This document shows, piece by piece, positions 33,103-44,319 of a DNA stretch of 64,000 nucleotides. Each line of letters begins with the position of its first letter. Within the stretch, counting starts at the first letter, position 1. The notes beneath the pieces are model-generated. The model saw nothing but the letters and a program-made list of their open reading frames with translations. It was not told where the DNA came from and searched no databases. The position numbers were made by a program, and so were the translations under genes. Source of the stretch: Hermodice carunculata (Eukaryota; Annelida; Polychaeta; Eunicida; Amphinomidae); the NCBI GenBank assembly GCA_964020975.1, contig OZ026613.1:121676179-121740178 (forward strand), written 5' to 3'.

Positions 33103-33985
33103 CGTCACCTTAACTTTGCAGGCGTTCATTCATGTTTTATGCCGCAGCTGCACGTAGTAAGTGGGAGTCCAAGAATCCTTGGTCCGTCCGTTCTGCTCAG
33201 TTATCATTTGTATATATCACTGTACCACACATAATTACTAAGCGACATTTAATTCCAAATTTTGCGCACGATCCCTCGAGTCAACATTCATCCCAGCTTT
33301 TCGTCTGGGTAGATTTTTTGGGTCCATCCTGTAGTTGGATGGGACATGACAGCTACCTGGGACCTCCTCTCTGCATCTCAAGTCTTGCTGATCAATTTAT
33401 TTTTATCTCTGAATTGCATTTTAACTCGCTTTGCTTCTTAGATATTGGCATTGCTGCAATCCCATAACAAAGCATTATTAAATATTTATGTCTGCCTGGC
33501 CAGCAAGTATAAAATGAAGAATATTGAGACAGACCAATGCCAAATGACTTGGGTATAGACAAACAAAATAAAGTAGATAAGATTTCTTCAGAAGCAAAAT
33601 TAGAAATGATTTTTTCAGAAGCAAATTTGTCATTGCGTCGAAAGAAGTATGGCTACCTGGAAGCTGCAATGAAATTATATCTAGATAATATACATTTTAA
33701 GATATCTAAATATAAAATGCCATTCATTACCCTGATCAAAACGCTAAAACTTTTGTTCAATATTCATTGGTTGCCCAGCGGTCAATAACATATAGCAAAG
33801 TATTTGAATGGCATTGGTATATATAATGCATTTTACGATAGTCATCGGTTAAATGATGAAATGCCAATAATGAGCATATTTTAGAATACAGGGGAATTTA
33901 ATTATATTAAATGTGCAATGATCTACAATATAGAGATAAATGTTAGAATGGTTTCTCTGTTAAAATTTTTAAGATGATCAAAATG
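33103..33985. other. No supportable gene
   Basis: Frames of 111 codons (33132-33467) and 83 codons (33537-33788) are present but show no family motifs, and nothing argues for expression. Confidence 0.35.
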
Positions 33986-33994
33986 TTATATTAG

Positions 33995-34165
33995 CAATGT
34001 CCCTACTTTGCAAAATTTTCAATATCTTTAGTCATCCACAGAAAAAAGTACAAATACCATATATGGGACCACATTCATGGTTAATTTGGAGTATTTCGTT
34101 ACCCAAGAAGATCTTTGGACAAATATTCACCAAAAGGAAAGAGAGAAAGAATGAAAGACAGAATT
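33995..34165. repeat. Terminal fragment of the Helitron-like repeat family
   Basis: 'CTTTGCAAAATTTTCAATATC', 'TTAATTTGGAGTATTTCG' and a GAAAGAGAGAAAG tail parallel the simple-sequence end of copies 1-3. Only the last 170 bp are present. Confidence 0.4.
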
Positions 34166-34419
34166 CCTGGAAGATTAAACGGTGACACTCAGATACAAGA
34201 ATAAAGATCTGACAAGCAATTTCTAAGATATGATATTGTGTCAATTACGCTAACATTCGTCTTGGTGATTTCCTTCTAATTTGAATTCTTAGCTTAAACT
34301 ATTTTTAATTCAAGCCCAGAAAACACCAATCACCATTTTGGCACATTAGGATTTTATTAGAATCTTTTTCTTCTAAATGTCCAAATGTAAAATATTTGCC
34401 GTTTATTGACATGTTTCTT

Positions 34420-34563
34420 TTGTTCTATCACATATGTGATGCTGTGTTATATCACATCTATGAGAGTGTGTTCTATTACATATGTGATACTGTGTTCTAT
34501 CACATATATGAGAGTGTGTTCCATCACACATATGAGAGTGTGTTCTATCACGTATATTGGAGT
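34420..34563. repeat. 24-bp minisatellite, 6 units
   Basis: Units start near 34421, 34444, 34468, 34492, 34516 and 34540 with TGTTCTATCACATAT-like text. The period is a multiple of three, so one frame encodes an 8-residue repeat (VFYHIYES-like), probably coincidental. Confidence 0.85.
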
Positions 34564-35257
34564 ACTTGGAGACTGTTCGGATGATCTTTCACAAAGCTGT
34601 GTGATATTGAGAGCTTCCATTACTCCAAGTTGAAAGTTTCTTTGCGTTTGAACAAACTTAGTTTTTCAAAAAGCACAGCACCTGTCATTTCAGACAATTT
34701 GTCTAGCAATTAGGCTCAGTAACTTTAAACTACATAAGTCAGGAGCAAACTTCCTGTTTTTTTTTCAAAAGGCTTTTGGCAAGGTGACGTGAACTTTACT
34801 ATAAGATTGAAAATGTAAGCACTTTGGTTGCTATAAGAGCCGAAGACACACTTTTTGTATCAGGATGTTCCCTTTTCTGTGCCCGTGTGCTAAAAGTGTT
34901 CAATATTTTACTGAATATCATAAAACATAGGATATGAACCAGGGATACCAAAAGAAAAAAGATTACATGTAGGAAAAGGCCATGTTTTTGGCTTTCCCGA
35001 AACGTTTGGACGAGTGACGTTCCCGGGAAACATCCCGACATAAACTGGAATGGGAAGAAGCCTCACGGAAAATGCTGGTTATAAAACAGACCACCAAGAA
35101 AGAAAGAGAATACGAGCTGACGTATCATTTGTGTTACCCCATGTGAATGTCTGTACCCTGGTACAAAACTCAAACGCTGTGTTGCATTACCCATCAAAAC
35201 ATCTAACATCACCATAGGATACCGTTCTATATATTTCATGCACTGTAGTGCCATGCC

Positions 35258-35395
35258 GGTACTTTATATTTGATGCACTTTGATACAATGTACTTTATAT
35301 TTGATGCACTATGATACAATATACTTTATATTTGATGCACTGTTACGCCATACTTTATATTTGACGCATTATGATGCCACACTTTACACTTGATA
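35258..35395. repeat. 33-bp minisatellite, 4 units
   Basis: 'TACTTTATATTTGATGCACT' recurs near 35260, 35291, 35324 and 35352, with 'GATACAAT'-type linkers and a decayed last unit. Confidence 0.85.
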
Positions 35396-35984
35396 AGCCC
35401 TACAACCTAAACTGCCACACATTGACAAAGCCACGTAAACATTGAACACACTTTAAAAATGAGTGCGTGTCAGTAGTAGCAAGTGACTCCACTTGCGCCG
35501 TCTGTTCTCGTCTGCTGGAGTCCAAGAACGTCAATTGGTGAAAAATACAGGTCATTCATCTTGCAAATACATTCTAAGTCAGGTGTTTAGACACTCTGGA
35601 TCCACTTGGTTGTGTGTTTTAATTCACTTGTGTAAGGTAATAACCGGTCCACTATAGCTCAGACCCTCCCCCCCCCTTCCCGAATCTATGTAAACAGGCT
35701 GATCAGACCCTTCATGGGCCTCCAATCGACTGGTTCATGTATCACTAGTCCCCACGCTCCCTTGTACGGGAACGTACACATGCATGTCATAGATAAATTT
35801 TGCTTTTAAAATGACTTTTGGCTCGTGTTACCTCTTATTTGATCAGCTGAATATATTTCATCTCGCTGCGTCTCTACGTCAGTCATCATCAACAATTTTA
35901 CATTTATGCCTTTTTATCTGAACCCGTTGCCAGGTTCCTCTGAAAACCTTGTGCCTTGACTGGGTCTCCACAGATATGTTCAAC

Positions 35985-36455
35985 GGGTCACGCTCCAATG
36001 ATTTATCGTGTTTGTGTCTTTTTGTCCAGAACCACTTCCTAGTAGTCATTACTCTATTCCGCAGTCCGAACTCTTTACTCTCCATAAGCTAACCTGTCCC
36101 TGTCTAACCTATATACATATGGAAGTACATTTGTCCCCACTGCACATGTTCCTCCGTAAAATTCTGACTGTATTAGACCAAATAAATTAAAGGGTCTTCA
36201 GCGGGTAACTGTACAGAACATGTTTCAGAGCCTATACCTGTACATGTCTCTCTGAGTAGCGGCTCCTTGTCTAAGCTAAATATTCAGGTAAGACAACCCA
36301 CATAATAATGAATAAATACGAACGTGGCAAACAATGAATTAGCTGAAGACGTGAAGTTTTGCTTATACATGCAGAGTTTCATTATGAAAGAAGACTGCCT
36401 GTCAAACAAACCATAATTACTAAATTTGTATAGTACAGGTTCAGATAAGAACAAT
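35985..36455 (+). repeat. 465-bp interspersed repeat, copy A
   Basis: Matches the reverse complement of 40447-40912 throughout, for example 'TACTCTCCATAAGCTAACCTG', 'CTGAGTAGCGGCTCC' and 'CATAATTACTAAATTTGTAT'. Non-coding. Homology stops just after 'AGATAAGAA' on the right; the left limit is near 35985. It lies upstream of the decayed CR1-like LINE. Confidence 0.85.
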
Positions 36456-37904
36456 TTGACTTACACCTGAACCAGTATGTACCCTTTCTAGCTGGATAGC
36501 TTATCCTAGTTAAACCATCTGCCAGTGTTTAAGTGAAGACTTCCTAGTAGTCTGAAGTCTATATGGACTTTTACAGCGACGCGCTGATCAACCAATCCAA
36601 ACAAAAAGACAACCCATCATTACAAATAAAGGCATGGTATTACGAACAAGGTTATGAATAGGCATTTGGAATAATTTCACTCACACTGTACAAAACTACC
36701 TCAAACCTGCAAGGTAAGTGACGCTACCTATGGGACGCGGAGAATTGTCCCATTCTCTCCCACACCAAAAAGGATACTATCCTTGTGCATAGGGTGGACC
36801 AGCTGGATGGGAAGGATACCGCCGAGAGGCATCTATGTCAGGAGAACATGAAAGTAGGTGCCGACAGAAAGAAAAGGAACCAAACGATCTGCTGCTCATA
36901 GTCATACCATCTTGAAGACTGTTGAGACCTTGACTGCCATACCATCGTCCATATATCTAGGCCAAGGAAGTATCTCAAAATCTACTACCATCACAACATC
37001 TGCTTTCACAGACACAGTAAGCAAACTGGACTGGACTAATTCACCACCATACTGTCAGTATGACTGCAATCATGGTGGGCTACATGATAACAAACCTATG
37101 TTGCGATGTATACTATGCATGAAATGGCATTATAATGACTGTTCTAATGGAGACACCTGAAATTTCGGAGTCTGGAGTTGCCTCCGATGCAGGCGCATCT
37201 GAAAGACATTTGCAGCACTTCAAAATCATCTGTTACATCTGCAGGCACTTCTTCAGAGTGTAATGAGTTAAGACCTAATTGCATGAGCAACTTGCTGAGT
37301 TCATTACTGTAAACTGTGAAAGCGACCTTGAACCTTTAATGTATTATACGTCAATAAAACGACCCTGACATCAACTGTGAAACAGCAGCTGGTGAGTATA
37401 TGGTATTACTAAGAACCAAATTTTCAGTAGCATTCAGACAACGGCATCACCAGCGCCAAAATGCTGATTCAAATCTTGGGCTAATGAATTCATTGCAGCA
37501 TGATTGACGCTCCAGACAAATAAAGATATCATATTTAATCCAGATAATACTACAGAGGAGCAATGTACATTAACATTAGCTCAACTGTTCTCTGAACGGT
37601 CTGAAACCAATGACACTGATTGAGTCATATCACAATCATACATTTCCCCTAAAAATTCATTAGTAAAGGTAGAAATCCGTTACAACAAAGATAAAACATC
37701 AAATCAATGCGCGTGTGCCAGGAAATGCCTTCTCATCAGTCAGTGTGGTAGGTGTTCTATAGCTAGGTGTACCTCATGGCAGTTAGACAAGAACAACCCA
37801 CCACTTAAGGCGTGATTAGTTTACAGAATGGTGCACGTTATTCAAAGCGCTGAATGTAATCCGACACACTAACTTCACTGACCAAGTTATCATGGTTATT
37901 ATTA

Positions 37905-39290
37905 GAGTTTAGTGAGAAGAAAAGTCAGGTCATGGTCTTGAGGCAGAAGAAAAGACAGGAGGAGAAATGGATGGTAGGAAAGTTTAGGATACCAGAGTGT
38001 CAAGAGAAACTCATCAGAATTGGAGAGGGTGAGGGATACGAACATTTAGGGGTGAACATTAACGTCCCAGGACAGGGAATGTTTAAGTACCATGTTGAGA
38101 AAATCAGACAGAAGGTGAATAGAGCAAAAGGTATGATAAAGGTCACAGCAGGGAACAGCTTCAATAGATCATTCACAGGAAGGGTGCTGTGGGAACGTGT
38201 AGCCATACCTGGGATGTTGTATGGGGTAGATGTAATAGCCATTAGTGAGAAGGATATTGAATGGATGGAGAAGGCACAGAGGGAGATGGGGAAATGGGTG
38301 CTTGGGGCACCACCGTGTGTAGCAACAGAGGCAGTGTTGGGAGAGTTGGGATAATTACAAATAAGAGATAGAATAGCTAAGGCTAGGCTAGGCTACTGGG
38401 GATATTTGCAACAGGTGAATGAAGAAAGATGGTGTAGGAAGGCGTACATTGAGACTGTCAGTGAAAAGACAAAATGGGTTCAAGAAATAGACAAGTTAGC
38501 TGAGAAATATGAGCTGAAAGGGCCAGATGAAATTGAAGTGGCGTGGAAATCTAATATAGGAAAGGTGATCCAAGAGAAACATGTGGAGCAGTGGAAAAGA
38601 GGGGTTGAGGAAAAAAGCACATTGGAAGCATATAGATCTGTAGACAAGCCAGTGAAGACTAAATGTTGGGATGGTAGCAAGGGTTCTAGACTGTTGTTTC
38701 AGGGCAGAGCAGGAGTGATCAATCTGGAGAAGAGGAAGCAGAAGTGGACGAATGGGAGTGATGGGAAGTGCAGGGTGTGTAGGGAGGATGTGGATGAGAC
38801 CATTGATCATATGATGACATGATGTACAGGTTATAGAGCACTTAGAGACCAGCTGTTTGTACAATGGAGAAAAAGAGATGGGCAGTGGAAAAGCTTAGAG
38901 CAAGAAAGGGACATGGCAGACAATGATAGGTTCGCATGGATACTAGGATTCAAGGGCGATTTTCCAGGAAGTAGAGTTGGTTTAGAGTCAGTGAAAGGCT
39001 TCTTGGTGCAGTGCTGGGAGAGTAGGAATAATATCTTAGGATTAGTCACGGAAGAGAATAGAAGACAACCTTAGCAAAGGAAGGGCGAAGGTAGCCCTTA
39101 TTAGGGCTCCCATGACCCTGCCAGGTGGCATCATCAGCAGGGGCTGTGGGCATGCCGAGCGCAAAGTTGCAACAATGGGATAGGGGATAGGGCTTGCTCC
39201 CCCCTTTTTTTTTCCTACCGTACTAAAGGCCACCTGACTAGTTACTAAGCCAGCCAGGACCGCGGCAGATAAGCGGAGTGCCACAGAATA
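37905..39290 (+). mobile_element. 5'-truncated LINE (I/Nimb-like or related), inserted in CR1 ORF1
   Basis: Two long frames (37932-38354 and 38406-38822) plus a tail to about 39073 form the C-terminal part of a LINE ORF2. They show the post-RT region ('FTGRVLWERVAIPGMLYGVD', 'MGKWVLGAPPCVATEAVLGE') and a CCHC-like zinc motif ('CRVCREDVDETIDHMM' then C). Only two or three stops interrupt it, so it is much younger than its host element. A 3' UTR of about 210 bp ends in ATTATTATT. The left junction is GGTTATTATT|AGAG and the right junction is ATTATTATT|CATATTGG; removing the insert restores the CR1 esterase text encoding VIIHIGTN. The RT catalytic motifs are absent (5' truncation). The clade is assigned from the tail and zinc motif only. 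Confidence 0.75.
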
Positions 39291-40446
39291 TTATTATTCA
39301 TATTGGCACCAATAAATTACTCAAACAGACTGCAGCCCACACTACATTACAGCTCAGGCTAATGGAATATGATCTACAAAAACTTGAAACGAACAAAAGT
39401 TAAATTTCAAGTATTATTCACATGAATGGCTTGCACCTGAACAATAAAGCTAGACTTACCAATGTAGCAATTGAATTAATCTGTAGACGCAATAATTGGT
39501 TGTTTGAAGGTAAAAAAAGCATTAATGCCAAATTTCTGGTAAAAGACAGGCTTCCCCTGCTGCAAAGGGCATATTAGTTGCCTGCTCGCAATATCACGCA
39601 GGCGGTAAATCCTATTATTAATTCAGCGAAACAAATGCACTCTAATAACTCCATTTTGCGACCCTAAAAGGTTCCATGTTCTTGACAATAACATTCAGGT
39701 AAATGACACCTCAATAGATGTACTTCTTAATGAATTAACTGATCCTACTTCATCACGTGTAGTTCGTGGCATTTTGCAAAGTTCACATTGTAGTGGTAGT
39801 GGAGATCCTGACGTGAAGGCGACCGTACTGACCACAATTAGCTAGGGTCCATTGTCAAGGAATTGTAGGCAGCAACTTTCGGAACTAATCAAGCCATGGC
39901 GATCTGCAAGGGAGCAATATTCATATTGATACAAACACATCTGTGGATGCTGAATCTTCACCTAAAAATTTAACGCATTGTCTCAATTTGATTGTAAGTT
40001 TTAGGCGACATAAAGGACTTTGTGTCTTGCATCTAAATGTATGTAGTCTTGTATCAAAGATTGATCAAATCCGCCTATTGTTACATAGTAAAAATATTCA
40101 AGCTTTTGCCGTTTGAGAGACGTGGCTTGACAATACTAAAGCTGACAGTGTAATCACTGTTGATGGTTATGAACTATTTCGATGTGGTAGAAATAGGTAT
40201 GAGGATGTGCTGCCTTGTAGATCAGAAATGACATATCTTATATTATGCGACCTGACCTATGTTATCGAAATATGGAATTTGTATGGGTTGACACAGAGCC
40301 GCCAAAACAAGGTCCCGTTTTACTTGGTGCTATATAAAGGCCTCCCTCTGTCGATGTACAATGTTACCCTAGCAATGTTACCACAGCATTGTTAACTACA
40401 TTGAACAAGCTGCAGATACAAGAAATGATATATCATAAGTCAGTGT

Positions 40447-40912
40447 CTTCCTATCTAAACTTGTACTATACAAATTTAGTAATTATGTTTGATTTGACAA
40501 AGATTCTTCACTCATTATGAAGCTCTGTATTCACAAGCAAAACTTCACGTATTTGGCTAATGAATCATTTTCCACATTCATATTTATGCATTATTATCTG
40601 GGTTGTCTTTACTGAATATTCAGCTTAGACACGGAGCCGCTACTCAGAGGGACATGTACAGGCACAGGCTCCGAAACATGTTTTGAGAAGTTACCCGCTG
40701 TAAACGCTTTAATTTATTTGGGCTACTACAGCCTATATCATAATTCTACAGACGAAAGTGTAAAACATGGACAATAGTACTTCCATAAGTATATAGGCTA
40801 GACAGTGACAGGTTAGCTGATGGAGAGTAAAAAAGTGTGTAATGCTGAATAGGGTAATGACTACCAGAGAGTGGGTCTCAACAAAAAGACACACATGCAA
40901 ATATGTTCATAT
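40447..40912 (-). repeat. 465-bp interspersed repeat, copy B, inserted in LINE ORF2
   Basis: Inverted partner of copy A. It interrupts the CR1-like ORF2: endonuclease-side coding text is visible up to about 40440, and the post-endonuclease segment 'TATTIDLIL' resumes at about 40935. No clear terminal inverted repeat or tRNA-like head was seen, so SINE and MITE are both possible. Confidence 0.8.
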
Positions 40913-41480
40913 TCGTTGGTGACTCTGAATACAGCCACAACAATTGATCTTATACTTACAAAATGAAGTGAGAAGCATGTATGTTCTGCTATGCAGGATT
41001 AGTGATTATTTCTTATATTCACAATTACAACTGCTAAACTTCCTAAAGTGGAAGAATGAATGGCTACAGAAATAGGGAAACATAATTATTCTGAATTCAA
41101 TAGCAGTATTTTTTATTTGAAAGATACTATGATTTTAAAAGAACTAGATGGAGAACATGACACTGAAAAAGTAAGGAATATCTTGCATGCAGAGTTTTAT
41201 CGTGTATGCAACGCCCATGCACCTTTGCGCAAAATTAGAGTCCGAAATAGACGGAATCCGTGAGTGTCACGAGAACTATCAGAGCTTATCTATCAACATG
41301 CTTTTCTGCAAAGCCGAGCTATAAATGAAAATGTTTATTTATGGGATGAATATGGTAAATTTCGATTCATTTGTCAATGAAGAGATTAAATTCGCAAAAC
41401 AAAATTGTTATCATGACGGAGTCAGAAATGCGAAAAGCCAGAAAGAAATGTGGCCATTAATAAAACATGTATTGCCTCAA

Positions 41481-41521
41481 CAAAAAAAAAAAAAACAAAA
41501 AAAAAAAAAAAAAAAAAAAAA
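41481..41521. repeat. Poly-A tract inside decayed LINE
   Basis: About 40 A residues with one C, in the middle of CR1-like ORF2 linker sequence. Either slippage or the tail of a lost retroposed insert; no flanking duplication was recognised. Confidence 0.9.
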
Positions 41522-41964
41522 TCCGTGACAGGCATGTTCCCTCTGATCCGTCTCCGGGCAAGTTTAACGGTCATATTACTAATGTAGGTGTTCACCTAGC
41601 TGCTACATTCAGAGATCAGCCCGATTCACCAAACTACACGGGCACACACTGTGATGACCAGTTAAATATTTTCTTATATTGGTGACGATTATGTGTTTTC
41701 GGGATTAAGTATTCTGCCTGAGAAAAGCAAACATGGTGTATTTCGAATGAACTGTTACTTATTGTCTCTGACCGCACCAGTGATTACTCCAACTTTGACA
41801 TGTAAATTGAACTTGTCCTTGTGAACTGGCATAGTACCAGCTGACTGGAAGCTTGATCGTGTTGTGCCCGTATACCAGGACAAAGATGATTGTCAAGAGT
41901 GTGCAAACAATCGTCCGATATCCGTTTTGTTTTAAGTTAGTAGAATTACTTGGTAGCAACGGTG

Positions 41965-43190
41965 AGGTTTTTTTTCAAAAACGTCATCAGATTTGTTACA
42001 AACTTCGGGGGACTGGGGTGGGGGTGTACCTTGTGTGTATCTCTATCGAGCTTATTAAATGGTGAAGTTCCAGTGTGTTTTCTGTGATTTTCATAAACAG
42101 TTTATTCATTTCTGGCAAATATCTTAACCGGTAAGACAATTTCCTTTTAATTGCATTGTGTTACTTGTTCTGGTGAGTCCTAGACCATGGTTGATTCGAC
42201 AAGGAGCGCTGCGTTTTTTTAATTTTTTTATGCATGTTTTTGTAATTTGCAACTTCTCCTGAACCACAAGCTACATTTTCTTCAAACATTGTAGAAGTGT
42301 ATTTGGACTGACTAGATCTCCTCCAAGTTTGTTTTTCTTGTTTTTGTTTGTTTTTCTGTTTGTTTGTTTGTTTGTTTTTTGTTTTTGTTTTTGTTTTTAT
42401 GGCGGTATGTTCAGTAGGAGTACATGTTAGCATTGTGACCGTGGGATTACACTCAGCATGTGCACATGTATGGATATTTAGTTAAGTGCAAAACTGCTGA
42501 TCAGTCCTACTTAAAACTGGTTGGTGATATACTATGTGTGTGTCTATCCAGTGTCGTTATATGGTCATGCTACAGCGATTTTGTGGAAATGTTTATACTT
42601 TTTTGTGTTCATTTTTGGAAAAAAAGACCTTTACAATTTTTCTAAAGTGCTTGACCAACGGCTTTGAAGTTGTAACAAGAACCCTTTTTTACAAAATTAT
42701 TCTGATTTAAATCAAAGCATCGCTTTTCCTTCCAAGGCCAATGAAGGCAAAAGAAGTTGATCTGGGATGAACTAGCAAACTGTCAATTAATGTACTTTTT
42801 TATCTATTCCTAAAAACGTTACAATAACGTGACAGATCCTTTCCATTCGAACAAGCATAAGGTGTTACTGCATAGTAGGGATCTGAACTCTAAAAAATGA
42901 ATGTAAGTCCACCATGTTCAGATATACACCTCATGTTTAATCATCCGTAGCTTAATTGCAACATCCCACTGTATCTGAAAACGTCTTTGTCCGTGTCCTT
43001 CTCTGGTTTTTGTCACGTGATACTCCGCCAGTCCTGTTTTGATGTCTCAACAAGAGCAGTTCAAATGGGATTGGCCCTCTCTGAGGTTGTTTTCAGCATT
43101 TTCTTTATGCTGAATAAAATAAGATAAAACAGCGGTAATTATCTGATGTAAGTGACCTCAGTGTGTCCTGAAATACCTTGTATCGTATCC
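41965..43190. other. No gene seen; TTTG-rich simple sequence
   Basis: A (GTTT)n-like tract lies at 42329-42399. Otherwise AT-rich with no recognisable feature. Confidence 0.45.
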
Positions 43191-43194
43191 GCAG

Positions 43195-43389
43195 CTACAG
43201 TCCCTAGCAGTCCAACATAAGAGACGTTTTAAAGAAACCACGGGGAGTTTATGGGTCAGATACAGTCTCTGGCAGTCCAACACGGGAAACGTTTTAAAGA
43301 AACCACGGGGAGTTTATGGATCAGATATAGCCTCTGGCAGTCCAACATGGGAGACATTTTAAAGAATCCACAGGGAGTTTATGGGTCAG
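43195..43389. repeat. 65-bp tandem repeat, 3 units
   Basis: Units at 43195-43259, 43260-43324 and 43325-43389, each with 'GGCAGTCCAACA' and 'TTTAAAGAAACCACGGGGAG'-like text and a few differences between units. Confidence 0.95.
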
Positions 43390-43929
43390 GTTTTCAACTG
43401 CCCTAGCTTTTTGAGGTAAAAATGTCAGAATGAGAGGATATGATACCATAGTAGCTGAAATATTGGTGAAACTTGATATGTAGTGGAATTACGGCGGATG
43501 ATAAGCCTATTAAACATACGCACCTGAACAAGTACCGTGAGCAGCTGCAGACTTGTAACAACGACAAAGCAAATTAGACATTATAGGTTTTCTCAAACGT
43601 TGTCCATCTATGCAGACCATACTTTAGACTTGGCAAATTATCATCTCAAAGAAGCAAATAGGTCAATTCTTTATACCAAATTATATACATCATCCTGTTG
43701 GAAGGGGATATTTACATTTGTTTGAAAGATTTGAAGGAGAGGTTTCATGTTTTTTTAAATTTAGTAATTTTTAATAAGTTAAATAGTCTTTCAAAGGACA
43801 ATTTTCTTTTGTAAAAAGTGAAAACATCTCAAACGTTTATGTCGAGCCATCTCAGACAGTTCCGAAGGCAAAAGAAACTAGATATCCCCGATTCCAAGCG
43901 GTTCATGAAAAAAAGCAACCCCCATCTTC

Positions 43930-44310
43930 CGCAGCATATGACCTTCACCTTTGAAAATTAGACGGTAAATGTAATTTTAAAAGGTGCAATGTTACAAAGT
44001 TGCCTGATATGAGTAAGATCAGATTAAAATGACTTATGAGTAAAATGAGTTATGGCTAGATGAAAACTTTCAGATAGCCAAATGACCTTGATCTGTGACT
44101 AGAGGTCAAATGTAAATCATAGAAATGCACATTGCCACATTTCCTACATTTGGAACCCCAAATGCTGAAAATCAAATAAAAATTTGACCGTGTTCCAGCA
44201 ATTTGAAATTTTTCTTATGACCAAATGATCTTACCTTTGACCTTTAAAGGTCATATTTCAATGTGCACAGTTGAGCTTTGAGTCGGGCTATCCAGCAAAC
44301 TGAATATTAT
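43930..44310. repeat. 143-bp tandem repeat, second locus
   Basis: 'GCCAAATGACCTTGATCTG' near 44077 and 'GACCAAATGATCTTACC' near 44219 give the same 143-bp period and the same internal order as the units at 16.64-17.09 kb. A partial earlier unit starts near 43935. The Helitron-like end hairpin was not found here. Confidence 0.7.
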
Positions 44311-44319
44311 GAACAATTT

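Larger units (their letters stand above)
36700..41960 (+). mobile_element. Second CR1-like LINE, decayed, with nested insertions
   Basis: Plus-strand remnants in the expected order. A PHD finger lies at 37048-37200 (frame 36858-37160 with 'CQYDCNHGG', 'MLRCILCMKWHYNDC', then WSCLRCRR). A decayed linker follows. The esterase block comes next ('IHIGTNKLLKQTAAHTTLQL', 'ICRRNNWLFEG', 39296-39560). The ORF2 endonuclease start is at 40020-40400 ('LHLNVCSLVSKID', 'ETWLDNTKADSV'), the linker at 41060-41330 ('HAPLRKIRVRNRRNP') and the RT start at 41800-41945 ('GIVPADWKLDRVVPVYQD', 'NNRPISVLF'). It stops there, before the RT catalytic motifs. There are many stops and frame changes. Two insertions interrupt it: another LINE (37905-39290) and the 465-bp repeat copy B. 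Confidence 0.75.

Noticed and set aside
33132-33467. A 111-codon frame as a possible host gene
   Set aside because: No motif, no hydrophobic pattern or codon signal that stands out, and it is in a region of short repeats.
34396-34584. A protein with an 8-residue VFYHIYES repeat
   Set aside because: The 24-bp minisatellite happens to have a period divisible by three. There is no start context or homology.
38496-38864. A 122-codon minus-strand frame
   Set aside because: It is the shadow of the plus-strand LINE ORF2 C-terminus.
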